Shown: positions 8,963 through 16,676 of the stretch, piece after piece
Position numbering within the stretch: the stretch's first letter is position 1
Layout: every line of letters starts with the position of its first letter
Source of the DNA: Brevibacterium oceani
Lineage (GTDB): Bacteria; Actinomycetota; Actinomycetes; Actinomycetales; Brevibacteriaceae
Direction: 5' to 3'
Assembly (NCBI RefSeq): GCF_013623835.1
Contig: NZ_JABKDE010000005.1
Location: 248,001-312,000, forward strand
Length of the DNA: 64,000 nucleotides
Translations under genes and position numbers: made by a program
The notes under the pieces: generated by a model
Told to the model about the DNA's origin: nothing
The model's database searches: none
Seen by the model: the letters and a program-made list of their open reading frames with translations, nothing else

Positions 8963-9034
8963 TCGGTTCGCCACGGCGATCATCGCGCTGAAGGAGAATT
9001 CGCCTTCTCCTCTCGGCGGTGACCGCCACATCTG

Positions 9035-9074
9035 ACAGTGCCCTCCCGACTTCTCGGAGTCGGGAGGGCACTGT
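9035..9074 (+). terminator. Terminator of the betaine ABC operon
   Basis: Perfect 16-bp stem (arms 9035-9050 and 9059-9074, extendable by one A-T pair) with a 6-nt loop, 73 bp after the lipoprotein stop. Pieces of its right arm (GGCACTGTCGTCCGAA) recur imperfectly three times up to about 9135. The terminator thus seeds a small degenerate direct-repeat patch before the next gene. Confidence 0.85.
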
Positions 9075-9165
9075 CGTCCGAATCGGCACTGTCGACAGGA
9101 AGGGCACTGTCGTCCGAAATGGCACCGTCTCCTGAAACGGACCGACGGCAGATCGGAGGAGCACC

Positions 9166-9750
9166 ATGACGACGAGCTCCGTCACCCTCGACACCTTCGT
9201 CGGCTCGCTGACCGTGACCTGTGGCGTCAGCGCTGTCGTCGGCCTCGAATGGGCCACCCCCGCCGAGGCTGTCGGGCCTCCCGCTGCCCCCGACCCGGCC
9301 GGAATCGCAACCGTTCCACCCCGAAACGGAACCGACCCCACCGAACCGAGTGCGGACTCACCGACCGATTTCGACAATCCCCTCCTTAACGAGGCGGTCA
9401 CTCAGCTGCGTACCTACTTCGACGGCCGCCTCGGCGATTTCGATCTGCCGGTCGACTTCGGTCAGGTCTCGGACGTCGCCCGCACAGTGCTCACGACCCT
9501 GGCCGAACGAGTGCCGGCAGGCACGACCGTGACCTACGGCGAACTCGCGGAGGCAAGCGGCACAGGCATCCCAGCGCGCGCTGTCGGCGGGATCATGGGA
9601 CTCAATCCGATTCCGATCATCGTCCCATGCCATCGGGTCGTCGCCGGTGACGGTCTCGGCGGGTATTCGGGTGGACTGCCGGGCCACGAACTCGAGACCA
9701 AGCGGCGCCTCCTCGAGTTCGAAGACGCCCTGCCGCGGCCGCTGTTCTGA
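9166..9750 (+). CDS. ogt: Methylated-DNA--protein-cysteine methyltransferase
   Basis: A 194-residue suicide DNA-repair enzyme that transfers alkyl groups from O6-alkylguanine to its own cysteine. The acceptor is C155 in IIVPCHRVV. Upstream are TVTYGELAEASG, the arginine finger in PARAVGG, and the asparagine hinge in GLNPIP; LGGYSGGLPGHELETKRRLLEFE follows in the usual place. An N-terminal linker (about 33-68) is proline- and alanine-rich and longer than in most Ogt proteins. It sits between two betaine-binding protein genes with which it has no evident functional link. ATG 9166 has a fair ribosome site (CGGAGGAGCACC). Confidence 0.9.
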   Translation: MTTSSVTLDTFVGSLTVTCGVSAVVGLEWATPAEAVGPPAAPDPAGIATVPPRNGTDPTEPSADSPTDFDNPLLNEAVTQLRTYFDGRLGDFDLPVDFGQVSDVARTVLTTLAERVPAGTTVTYGELAEASGTGIPARAVGGIMGLNPIPIIVPCHRVVAGDGLGGYSGGLPGHELETKRRLLEFEDALPRPLF

Positions 9751-9769
9751 CCCGCTCGCGCCGACGGCA

Positions 9770-9906
9770 GGAAGCCGGCGGCAGGAAGTCCGCGGTAGGA
9801 AGCCGGCGGCAGGAAGTCCGCGGTAGGAAGTCCGCGGTAGGAAGCCGGCGGCAGTCATCGGAAGTCCGCGGCAGTAGGTCGGCGGCAGACATCGGAAGTC
9901 CGCGGT
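9770..9906. repeat. 14-bp tandem repeat patch
   Basis: Six back-to-back 14-bp units fill 9770-9853, alternating between GGAAGCCGGCGGCA and GGAAGTCCGCGGTA in the order A B A B B A. Two more units and a partial one follow to 9906 with short interruptions containing TCATC or ACATC. The period is not a multiple of three and no gene covers it. It lies 20 bp after the alkyltransferase stop. Confidence 0.9.
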
Positions 9907-9948
9907 GACGGTCCACGCTCGGCAGAAACCACTGGCAGTCGGTTGAAT

Positions 9949-9988
9949 AATGTGATTACATTGGCGCACCGGTATTTGTGATCACAAA
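9949..9988 (+). promoter_or_regulatory. Two palindromic operator-like sites upstream of the solo betaine-binding gene
   Basis: AATGTGATTACATT (9949-9962; arms AATGT/ACATT) and the perfect 14-bp palindrome TTTGTGATCACAAA (9975-9988) lie with centres 26 bp apart. They are in an AT-rich island about 100 bp before the lipoprotein start. Shape and spacing suit binding of a dimeric repressor or activator on nearly the same helix face. TGTGATCACA resembles CRP/FNR- or GntR-family half-sites, but the regulator is not identifiable. No similar site is present before the main operon. Confidence 0.5.
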
Positions 9989-10080
9989 CTATTTCGCTCT
10001 CCATGTTCCTGCTCGAACCGCCGAAACCGCCAGCGTCGGCGGTGCCCCGCGTTCGGGCAGCCACCACGAAGAGGACACCG

Positions 10081-10983
10081 ATGAAATCACGCACAATCAC
10101 CTCACTCGTCGCCGCATGCGCGGCCTTGGGTCTCGCCCTGAGCGGGTGCTCCCAGGAGGCGAGCAAGGACTCAGGTTCCGACGGCGACAAGGGAACGATC
10201 ACGATCGGCTACATCTCCTCATGGTCCGACAGTCGCAGCACCGCGTTCCTGCTCGAGGACCAGCTCGAGAAGCTCGGATACGATACCGAGCTGCAGTCGA
10301 TGTCGGAGGCCGCGATCCTCTACGCAGGCGTCGCGAACGGCGATATCGACGTCTACCCGTCCGCATGGCCGGAGCGAACCCATAAGCAGTACATGGACAA
10401 GTACGGCGACAAGATCGAGGACATCAGCACCTACTACGACAAGGCGCAGAACACGATCGTCGTGCCCTCCTACTCGGACATCGATTCGATCGACGAGCTC
10501 AAGGACAACGCCGAGAAGTTCGACAGCAAGATCATCGGCATCGAGCCCGGAGCCGGTCTGACTGCCGTGACGAAGGATTCCATGATGCCGGCATACGGCT
10601 TGGACAAGGACTTCGAGCTCGTCACCTCGTCGACCCCGGCCATGCTCACCGAGCTGGGCAATGCCATCGACGCGAAGGAAGACATCGTCGTCACCCTGTG
10701 GCGACCGTTCTGGGCGAACAACGCCTACGACGTCAAGGACCTCAAGGATCCGAAGAACGCCATGGGCGATCCCGAGAAGATGCACTTCCTCGGCGCCGAC
10801 GGCTTCAGCGACGAGTTCCCCGAAGCATCCGAGCTCATCAAGGGGATCAAGCTCGATGACAAGACGTACGGTGAACTCGAGGACCTCATCGTCAATGAAT
10901 ACGACGAGGGGCAGGAAGGCGACGCCGTCGATCAGTGGATCAAGGACAACCCGTCGGCCTTCGATTCCGAGATCGCCGACTGA
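10081..10983 (+). CDS. Second glycine betaine-binding lipoprotein, without its own transporter
   Basis: A 300-residue paralogue of the lipoprotein at 8051. It has the same lipobox pattern (LALSGC) and the same landmarks: YISSWSDSRS, VYPSAWPERTHKQY, IIGIEPGAGLT, TLWRPFWANNAY, DPEKMHF. I choose ATG 10081 after GAAGAGGACACC rather than upstream in-frame codons, because the signal peptide begins there. No ATPase or permease gene accompanies it, so it probably docks on the ABC transporter encoded 3 kb upstream, broadening ligand range or affinity. W, Y and the central motif match; the differences lie mainly in surface loops. It has its own promoter region with two palindromes. Confidence 0.88.
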   Translation: MKSRTITSLVAACAALGLALSGCSQEASKDSGSDGDKGTITIGYISSWSDSRSTAFLLEDQLEKLGYDTELQSMSEAAILYAGVANGDIDVYPSAWPERTHKQYMDKYGDKIEDISTYYDKAQNTIVVPSYSDIDSIDELKDNAEKFDSKIIGIEPGAGLTAVTKDSMMPAYGLDKDFELVTSSTPAMLTELGNAIDAKEDIVVTLWRPFWANNAYDVKDLKDPKNAMGDPEKMHFLGADGFSDEFPEASELIKGIKLDDKTYGELEDLIVNEYDEGQEGDAVDQWIKDNPSAFDSEIAD

Positions 10984-11071
10984 GCGTGCTGACTGGTGGG
11001 CGCTTGCGCTGAGCGAGCGATTGCGCTGAGCGGCCGGCTGGATCGCACCACCGGGCAAGCCGCCGCGCTGA

Positions 11072-11097
11072 GCGGGCCGCTCCATCGAGCGGCCCGC
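11072..11097. terminator. Terminator between convergent genes
   Basis: Perfect 11-bp stem GCGGGCCGCTC / GAGCGGCCCGC with a 4-nt loop. It lies between the solo lipoprotein gene and the convergent Dyp peroxidase gene. The preceding 80 bp repeat GCGCTGAGCG three times. Confidence 0.7.
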
Positions 11098-11106
11098 CCT
11101 GCCCAT

Positions 11107-12420
11107 TCACCCTTCGAACAGCTCCTGGCCGATGTAGCCCCCGTCCGAAGTTCCCGGCGGGATCGCCCAGACGGTCGACCCGATCGGGGTGGTCCACTCG
11201 TTGAGCAGGTCAACCTCGGCGAGGCGGCGCTGGATCGGCAGGAACTGCCGCTCGATATCGGCCTGGAAGGACGCGAACAGCAGCCCCGCGTCTCCTCCCG
11301 CACCGGTCTCGTAGTTGTAGGTGCGGCGGTGGATCTGCACCTCCGGGCCGAACTCGTCACGAGCCCGCGCGATGTGCGCGGCCTTCGAGATCTTCGTCAG
11401 TCCCCGCTTGTCCACGGCGGTGAAGTCGGGGACGTCGAACTCGTCCGTGCCCGACAGCGGCGCACCGGTGTCCAGGGTCCGCCCGGTGGAGAACTCCCTG
11501 GCCGGCCGGTCGGCCTTGTCCCAGGTGTCGAGGTTCATCGCGATGTCGCGCAGCACGAGCGTCGTGCCGCCGTCCAACCACGGCGGCAGGTGTGATCCGA
11601 GGTCGGTCGGCGGCTCCCCGCGGGCCGAGTACACAGGGTCGGCCCTGTCTGTGCCTTGGCCCCAGATGATCCGCGCGAAGTCCTCGGACCCGGGCCCGGG
11701 ATTGGCGGTGCCGTCGAGCTGACCGAAGAGGTTCCGCTGAGTCTTCCCCTCCCCCGTGGAACCATAGGCGCGGCGGAATCCCCCACGCTGCCAGGCCACC
11801 TCGGCGAAGGTCCGGGTGTCTTTGAACAGCATCCGGCGGGCATGGGCCACGGTCAGCGGGTCGTCGCCGCAGATCTGCAGGAGCAGATCGCCCGTGCACC
11901 GGTCCGGGTCGAGATCATCGATCCGGAACTTCTCCAGGGGCTTCAGCCAGTCCGGCACATGCTGCTTACCTGCCAAGGCGACGAGGCTCGGGCCGAAGCC
12001 GAAGGTCACGGTCAGGCGCGCGGGGTCGACGGTGAGTTCGGACTCGGAATCGGCCAACGGAGGTCTGCCCTGCGTCAGGGCGGCCGCATCCGCGGTGAGC
12101 AACCGGAGCCAGCGGACCGCCTCGGCGGCCTTGATCCCCGGTTTCATCGTGAACGCGAGGAAGTGCGCGTGCGCTTGAGGTGGAGTTTCGACACCTGATT
12201 GATGGGTGCCGTAGAACGGTTCGACCTCTGCCCCGTTCGCTCCGTCCAGGTCTCGCCGAGGCGACCCTCCGTCACCGTCGGATGCGCCGTTCGATCCCGG
12301 GCCGTACCGGCCGATGCCGAACCCGGCCGTCGCACCGACGAGTCCGGCACCGCCGGCGGCAGCTGCCGAGGTGATGAGGCCTCGGCGGCTGAAGCCGGAC
12401 CGCTCGGGCTCAGTGGTCAC
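11107..12420 (-). CDS. Tat-exported Dyp-type haem peroxidase (EfeB-like)
   Basis: A 437-residue dye-decolorising peroxidase. The start is taken as GTG 12420, which overlaps the stop of the upstream copper-chaperone gene by 11 nt and puts the twin-arginine signal SRRGLITSAAAAGG at residues 11-24. The mature protein has the distal motif GQLDGTANP (Asp required for compound I) and a proximal haem histidine in KAAHIARARDEFG. The family C-terminal stretch RTYNYETG...GLLFASFQADIERQF also fits. It acts outside the membrane. EfeB relatives handle haem or peroxide and are often paired with EfeO/EfeU. Here the partner is instead a PCu(A)C copper chaperone, as in several actinobacterial copper/oxidase loci. 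Confidence 0.88.
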   Translation of the reverse strand: MTTEPERSGFSRRGLITSAAAAGGAGLVGATAGFGIGRYGPGSNGASDGDGGSPRRDLDGANGAEVEPFYGTHQSGVETPPQAHAHFLAFTMKPGIKAAEAVRWLRLLTADAAALTQGRPPLADSESELTVDPARLTVTFGFGPSLVALAGKQHVPDWLKPLEKFRIDDLDPDRCTGDLLLQICGDDPLTVAHARRMLFKDTRTFAEVAWQRGGFRRAYGSTGEGKTQRNLFGQLDGTANPGPGSEDFARIIWGQGTDRADPVYSARGEPPTDLGSHLPPWLDGGTTLVLRDIAMNLDTWDKADRPAREFSTGRTLDTGAPLSGTDEFDVPDFTAVDKRGLTKISKAAHIARARDEFGPEVQIHRRTYNYETGAGGDAGLLFASFQADIERQFLPIQRRLAEVDLLNEWTTPIGSTVWAIPPGTSDGGYIGQELFEG

Positions 12421-13057
12421 CGTGATCCCCGTGGTCGGACTCAGAGCCTCCGTGGTCGGAGTCAGCGTGGTCGCTGCTCTCACCGTCGTCGCCGGACTTC
12501 TCGTCTCCGTCACCGTCGTGGCCGCTGTCAGCCTCACCCGGTGCGTAGTCTTCCTGGGCACCGGAGTACTCCTTGGCCACGGCCGTGACCTCAGTGGTCT
12601 GGTCGTCGGCGGTGACGAGTTCGACGGTGATCTGCTCACCGGGTTTGATCGCCTTCTTCAGGCCCATGATCATGATGTGATCGCCGCCGGGTTTGAGGCT
12701 GACGCTCTTCCCTGCCGGGATGTCGAAGCCGCCCTTCTTCTCCTGCATCGACATTCCGCCCGATCCGTCCTCGGTCGTCTCGTGGAGCTGGACCATCTCC
12801 GCGTCCGAGTATTTCGCCTCGACGAGGTTGATGTCATGATCAGTGCTGTTGTGGAGTTCGCCGAAGACCGCCGTCATTCCGTCGTCGGCCGCCTTGACCC
12901 AGGCGTCGTCGAGGCTGAGCCCCGCGGCCTCGACCTGGGATGAGGCGACCTCGCTCGGTTCGGACCCGGATGCTTGGGACTCGGACTGTCCGCAGCCGGA
13001 GAGGCCGAGCACGACGGCGATGGGCAGGGCAAAGGCCAGTGTGATGTTCTTTCGCAT
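12410..13057 (-). CDS. PCu(A)C periplasmic copper chaperone lipoprotein with His/Asp-rich tail
   Basis: A 215-residue lipoprotein: MRKNITLAFALPIAVV then lipobox GLSGC. The core is a PCu(A)C (DUF461) cupredoxin-like domain with the copper motif spread as MVQLHET...GGMSMQE...GGDHIMIMG. H, M, H and M are the expected Cu(I) ligands that feed cytochrome oxidase CuA. The last about 45 residues are dominated by His, Asp, Gly and Ser (for example DHADSDHGGSESDHGDHGDH). This is likely an extra metal-binding tail. I place the start at ATG 13057 because the signal peptide begins there. It overlaps the Dyp peroxidase start by 11 nt. Confidence 0.88.
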   Translation of the reverse strand: MRKNITLAFALPIAVVLGLSGCGQSESQASGSEPSEVASSQVEAAGLSLDDAWVKAADDGMTAVFGELHNSTDHDINLVEAKYSDAEMVQLHETTEDGSGGMSMQEKKGGFDIPAGKSVSLKPGGDHIMIMGLKKAIKPGEQITVELVTADDQTTEVTAVAKEYSGAQEDYAPGEADSGHDGDGDEKSGDDGESSDHADSDHGGSESDHGDHGDH

Positions 13058-13373
13058 GATGTCTGCACTTTCGTCTTCCGGTGCAGTCGAGCACGTTTCG
13101 CATCGACGCGGGCAGGGCCGGGTCGCTGCAGGCAGGTGCCCACGACGCGTGGGCATGCGCCGCGGCACGGGCGCGGGGCACGTTCGCGTGTGCCGACCCG
13201 GCGGGACGTGTTCGTGCGTGCCGACGCCGGCGGTCGCGATCGCCGTCCCCGCAAGGCGCATTATGCGCGAGCGGGATGCTCGACTGTCACCTCATGGTCG
13301 GCGGCCGCCTCTGTGCGGGCGGCCATCCGATGAGGAATGGTGTGCGGCGAGCCGTGTCGCCGCAGATGAGGTG
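13058..13373. other. Intergenic region upstream of the copper chaperone
   Basis: 316 bp with no convincing gene; the frame is open upstream of the chaperone, but the translation is Arg/Pro/Thr-rich and unlike protein. It holds a 7-bp hairpin TGCCCAC/GTGGGCA (about 13137-13155) and the palindrome GCGCATTATGCGC (13256-13268). A separate promoter for chaperone and peroxidase could lie here. Confidence 0.4.
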
Positions 13374-14045
13374 TCACACGAGTGCGGGCGGTCCGCGCCG
13401 ATAGTTCGGACCGATCACCGCCGAGGTGACCGCCTGCGGGAGCCGGAACCGATCGCCTGGCGAACGGAACGGATGCTCGGCAAGGATTCCGGCCGCCTCG
13501 GCGAGGGCCTGCAGGGCGCCGATCACAGGGCCCAGGGCAAGCTGCAGGATGCTGAGGACGATGTCCTCACCGCGCTTGAGGATCACCGCGGTGATCGCGA
13601 CGGCGACGATGTGGGCGAGGAGCATGCCCGTCGACGTGCCGCCGTGGCCGGCGTGCCCGAGCCCAGCCGCGGCAGCGCTGAGATCAAGCGACCCGGAGGC
13701 CGGAACGAGGTGTCCGGCGTGGGCGCCGACGGAACCATTCGCCGAGGTGGCGTGCGATGTCGCCCCGACGCCCGCCGAGGCGGCATGGCCGCTCGCGTGT
13801 CCGCCGGCCGCCCAGCCCATCGTCACGTGCATGAGCACCTGCCCGAGTCCGAGCAGAGCGGTCAGCGCGAGGTATCCGAGGCGTCGGCCGGCGAGGATCA
13901 TCGCCGCCCACAGAACGAGGACGAAGACGATGCCGGTGCCGATCGGGGAGGCGCCGCCGCCCGCACCGACGTGCATGAGAAGCGCGAGGAGGGTGGTGAT
14001 GAGGGCGGCGAAGAGAGCACGCACGGACTTCGTCCATCCGGTCAT
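13374..14045 (-). CDS. Histidine-rich multi-pass membrane protein in copper locus
   Basis: A 223-residue integral membrane protein. Hydrophobic segments lie at about 9-25, 32-51, 56-74 and 138-158. Between the third and fourth is a loop of about 50 residues rich in Gly, Ala, Ser and His (GGHASGHAASAGVGATSHA and following). The loop and nearby helices together contain about nine histidines. No named family is recognised. Strong ribosome site GGAGGG before ATG 14045. It is first of three leftward genes with the PCu(A)C chaperone and Dyp peroxidase, so a metal (copper) role outside the membrane is a reasonable inference. A palindrome at 14159-14175 precedes it. Confidence 0.65.
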   Translation of the reverse strand: MTGWTKSVRALFAALITTLLALLMHVGAGGGASPIGTGIVFVLVLWAAMILAGRRLGYLALTALLGLGQVLMHVTMGWAAGGHASGHAASAGVGATSHATSANGSVGAHAGHLVPASGSLDLSAAAAGLGHAGHGGTSTGMLLAHIVAVAITAVILKRGEDIVLSILQLALGPVIGALQALAEAAGILAEHPFRSPGDRFRLPQAVTSAVIGPNYRRGPPALV

Positions 14046-14158
14046 GTTCCCTCCTTCACTCCGTCGCCGAGGTTGCCCGACTGGGTTCGTCTCACTGAGT
14101 CGGTGTGCACCTACGAGCGGTCACTGGTCAAGGGCTGAATGCACAGCCCCCTCACACA

Positions 14159-14175
14159 TTCTACTCAGAGTAGAA
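14159..14175 (-). promoter_or_regulatory. Palindromic operator candidate before the copper locus
   Basis: TTCTACTCAGAGTAGAA is an 8-bp perfect inverted repeat around one central base, 114 bp upstream of the His-rich membrane-protein start. A weaker hairpin GGGCTG/CAGCCC follows at 14132-14149. The TACTC/GAGTA core resembles operators of the BlaI/CopY class. That link is inference, and no such regulator gene is present nearby. Confidence 0.5.
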
Positions 14176-14223
14176 GTCAGTGGAGCCACTTATCTCCGGA
14201 CCAGTGATAGGTATGCGACAGGC

Positions 14224-14694
14224 TTACATCCGCAGCCAGGTGTCGGCGGTCTTCTTGACCATGGCCCCGGCTTCCTCGGCGGCGGGCATCCAGTCAACGA
14301 GCTCACCCTTGGGACCGGTAGTGGAGTCGGAGAGCACGATGACGTCGAAGTTGCACACGAGAGCGGCCATCGCCGAGGCGTAGACGGCACCGGGAGCATC
14401 GTCGCCGCCGGCGATGACGATGCGGTCGACAGCCATGTCGTGGAGTCCTGCGGCGAGGTCGCTCACGCCCTCGAAGATATCGGGGTTGTCCGAGCGGAGG
14501 ACGAGGTCCTCCTCGTCGGGTACGAAGATGCTCAGCTCCTCGTCCGGAGTGTCCGCGAGGTCCTCTTTCGTCGATGCGAAGATGAGCACCCCGCCTACGG
14601 CTCGCGTGCGGGTGACGATGTCACCGAGGGTCTCCATGGCGTCATCGCTGGGGTAGCTGGCGTCGTCGGTGTCGATGAGGAGCAGGGCATCCAT
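14224..14694 (-). CDS. Degenerate isochorismatase-fold (cysteine hydrolase-like) protein
   Basis: A 156-residue protein with the alternating pattern of the isochorismatase/nicotinamidase fold. It has strand ALLLIDTDD with the usual first Asp (D8), then IVTRTRAVGGVLIFAS, IVIAGGDDAPGAVYASAMAALVCNFDVIVLSDS, and a C-terminal helix. Aligned to the family pattern (G-x-x-T-D-x-C-V), the nucleophilic cysteine falls on Ala in PGAVYAS, and the catalytic lysine is not found at its expected place after LVLRS. So the fold is kept but the triad is not. It may be a binding or regulatory relative, not a hydrolase. It stands alone; ATG 14694 has no strong ribosome site. Confidence 0.6.
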   Translation of the reverse strand: MDALLLIDTDDASYPSDDAMETLGDIVTRTRAVGGVLIFASTKEDLADTPDEELSIFVPDEEDLVLRSDNPDIFEGVSDLAAGLHDMAVDRIVIAGGDDAPGAVYASAMAALVCNFDVIVLSDSTTGPKGELVDWMPAAEEAGAMVKKTADTWLRM

Positions 14695-15056
14695 ACCCCA
14701 ATCGTGCCACGACGTGCGGATTCAGGCGAAGCGGGCTGCGCCGGGGCCATCCTGCGCTCGACCAGGTTCGGGCTGCTCCAGTTCAGTCACTGCACCAGGC
14801 CGATCTGCATGCCGCGACTCGCTCGAGCTGAATCGGCAACGCCGGATTGCCGCGTTGAGCTCGACCGGACACACCGGTGTGCTGCCTAGATCTGAGACTG
14901 CCCTGTCCGTAGGCCAAGGATTCTTGCCCTATATATCGAACATTCCCGAACTGTTCAATTTTTCTCAGAATTTTTTCGAACTACCTATTGTTCTATTTGC
15001 CGTATTCGAATAGAGTGATCATTACAACAACGACGTTGGTGAATGGATCGCTGAAG
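14695..15056 (+). promoter_or_regulatory. AT-rich upstream region of the HNH endonuclease gene
   Basis: 362 bp. The left 200 bp are of ordinary composition and show nothing. From about 14930 to 15025 the DNA becomes strikingly AT-rich. It contains repeated half-sites CGAAC or GTTC (14938, 14947, 14953, 14978, 14990) and a TTCGAA at 15006-15011. The half-sites resemble parts of an actinobacterial LexA box (CGAAC-N4-GTTCG), but none shows the right spacing. It probably carries the endonuclease promoter and may be a foreign remnant. Confidence 0.4.
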
Positions 15057-16676
15057 ATGACTCTCACACCCGAAGACAAAGCCGAGGACGCCGCGGATCG
15101 CGGTGCCCACAAGGCTCCTCAGAGCAGCGGACATCCCCTGCTCGCCGATGAGGAGTGGGCAGATCTGACGCGCTTTGCACCCGAGGTCACCGAGGCGATC
15201 ACCCATCTGATGGGTCTCAAGGACGGACTGCGCAGCTTCGATCGCCCGATGGGACCCGACCAGGCGATCATGCTCGTCGACGGCGTCGAAGCACTCAGCC
15301 GCATCAACGATGCTCTCTCCACTCTTGCGCTCGCGGTCTGCGAGCGGGTCGGCACTCCCAGCGAGTACGGAGCGAAGTCCACCAAAGCCCTCATCGAGAA
15401 TCGACTCAACCTCAGCGGAGCCGAAGCTCACCGGCGCACCGAGATGGCCAAGAATCTCGGCGGCCGGGTCGACTTCACCGGTCAGGCTCTCCCGCCCCTC
15501 TACCCTCTCGTCGCCGAGGCGCTCCACGCCGGAACGATCTCTGCCGGTCAAGCGACCGTCATCGAGAGCTGTCTGAAGAAGGTCCCGGCATGGGCCGACC
15601 AGACAGTCCGCACGGACATCGAGAGTCGATTGGTCACCAACGCCCCCAAGGTGCGTCTGAAAGACCTGCGGGCGATCTTCGATCGCCTCATGGGCCACAT
15701 CGACCCCGACGGCAGCGAACCGCTCGAACCCACCGACCGGTCGAAGTACTGCGTGAATCTCAAGGCTCGCACCAACGGCGACTGGGAACTTTCCGGCCTG
15801 CTCGATCCGGTCGCCGGCGGCACGCTCAACGGTCTGCTGACCTCACGCATCCAGGCCGCCAAAGAGGCGGCCGAGGCAACGACAACCGCAACGGACGAAA
15901 CACAGACTCCCGCCGAGTCCGACGACGAGCTGCTCGACATCGTCGACGCCGTCCTCTCCGGCGAGCGCCACGACGCGGTGAAGGTCCCCACCCCTGAGCT
16001 GCGCAATGCTTCAGGCGAGCGCCCCGCAGCCGACACACCCGGAATCGGTGTCCGCACCGACGGCAGCATCATCGACACGAGCGGCGAGCAGCCGTCCGTG
16101 CGCGAGTGGATCTACGAACGGTTCGCCGGTCTCGTTTCCACGATCGACAAACAGCGCACCACCGCGGGCGCTCCCTACGCCTTGGTCATCACAGCCATGG
16201 CCGAGGACCTCGCGAAGGGAAAGGGCACTGCGACGACCGGCGCCGAAAACCCCGTCCCCATCAGGGAGCTCGCGACCAACGGCCTCAACGGGTCGGTGTT
16301 CTTCCATCTCATGAGCGATACTGCGAAGACCGTGCAGGTCGCTACTGAGCAGCGGTTCGCCAACCGCAAGCAGATCGCCGTCATCACCGCCCGTGACAGG
16401 GGCTGTACGTTCCCCGGATGTGATGCGCCGCCCGGATGGTGCGACGCCAACCACGTCGTCCCCCACAGCGCGGGAGGCAGGACTGACATCAACAATCTCG
16501 CGCTCACGTGTTCCTATCACCACCACCTGCTCGACCACAGCGAGTGGGACACCCTCATGCTCCGCGACGGTCGACCGGCGTGGAAACCTCCAGCCACGGT
16601 AGACCCTGCCCGCACACCGATCCTGCACCCCCGCTTCATCGCGGACGACATCGTCGACACGCTCTTCGACGATTAG
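15057..16676 (+). CDS. HNH endonuclease with DUF222 (13E12 repeat family)
   Basis: A 539-residue protein. Residues about 40-330 form the helical DUF222 domain seen in actinobacterial 13E12 repeat proteins (STLALAVCERVG, GRVDFTGQALPPLYPLVAEAL, GDWELSGLLDPVAGG). The C-terminus is an HNH nuclease: RDRGCTFPGCDAP, then DANHVVPHSAGGRTDINN and LALTCSYHHHLLDH. This supplies zinc cysteines, the His-His pair, Asn and final His. Between them is a low-complexity acidic linker. Copies of this family are multiplied in actinobacterial genomes and their role is unsettled; a mobile or intron-homing origin has been proposed. ATG 15057 is the likely start; earlier in-frame codons add a poor sequence. The AT-rich upstream DNA is unlike its neighbours. 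Confidence 0.88.
   Translation: MTLTPEDKAEDAADRGAHKAPQSSGHPLLADEEWADLTRFAPEVTEAITHLMGLKDGLRSFDRPMGPDQAIMLVDGVEALSRINDALSTLALAVCERVGTPSEYGAKSTKALIENRLNLSGAEAHRRTEMAKNLGGRVDFTGQALPPLYPLVAEALHAGTISAGQATVIESCLKKVPAWADQTVRTDIESRLVTNAPKVRLKDLRAIFDRLMGHIDPDGSEPLEPTDRSKYCVNLKARTNGDWELSGLLDPVAGGTLNGLLTSRIQAAKEAAEATTTATDETQTPAESDDELLDIVDAVLSGERHDAVKVPTPELRNASGERPAADTPGIGVRTDGSIIDTSGEQPSVREWIYERFAGLVSTIDKQRTTAGAPYALVITAMAEDLAKGKGTATTGAENPVPIRELATNGLNGSVFFHLMSDTAKTVQVATEQRFANRKQIAVITARDRGCTFPGCDAPPGWCDANHVVPHSAGGRTDINNLALTCSYHHHLLDHSEWDTLMLRDGRPAWKPPATVDPARTPILHPRFIADDIVDTLFDD

Noticed and set aside
9770-9906. Possible CRISPR-like array
   Set aside because: Units are 14 bp, directly adjacent or with irregular 3-17-bp gaps, with no unique spacers and no cas genes.
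12421-12639. In-frame N-terminal extension of the Dyp peroxidase (Ser/Thr/Pro/Arg-rich)
   Set aside because: It is the out-of-frame shadow of the copper chaperone's His/Asp-rich tail. GTG 12420 gives a clean Tat signal and a normal 11-nt overlap.
14930-15020. LexA/SOS box before the HNH gene
   Set aside because: CGAAC and GTTC half-sites are present, but spacings differ from the CGAAC-N4-GTTCG consensus. It is kept only as a question in the findings.
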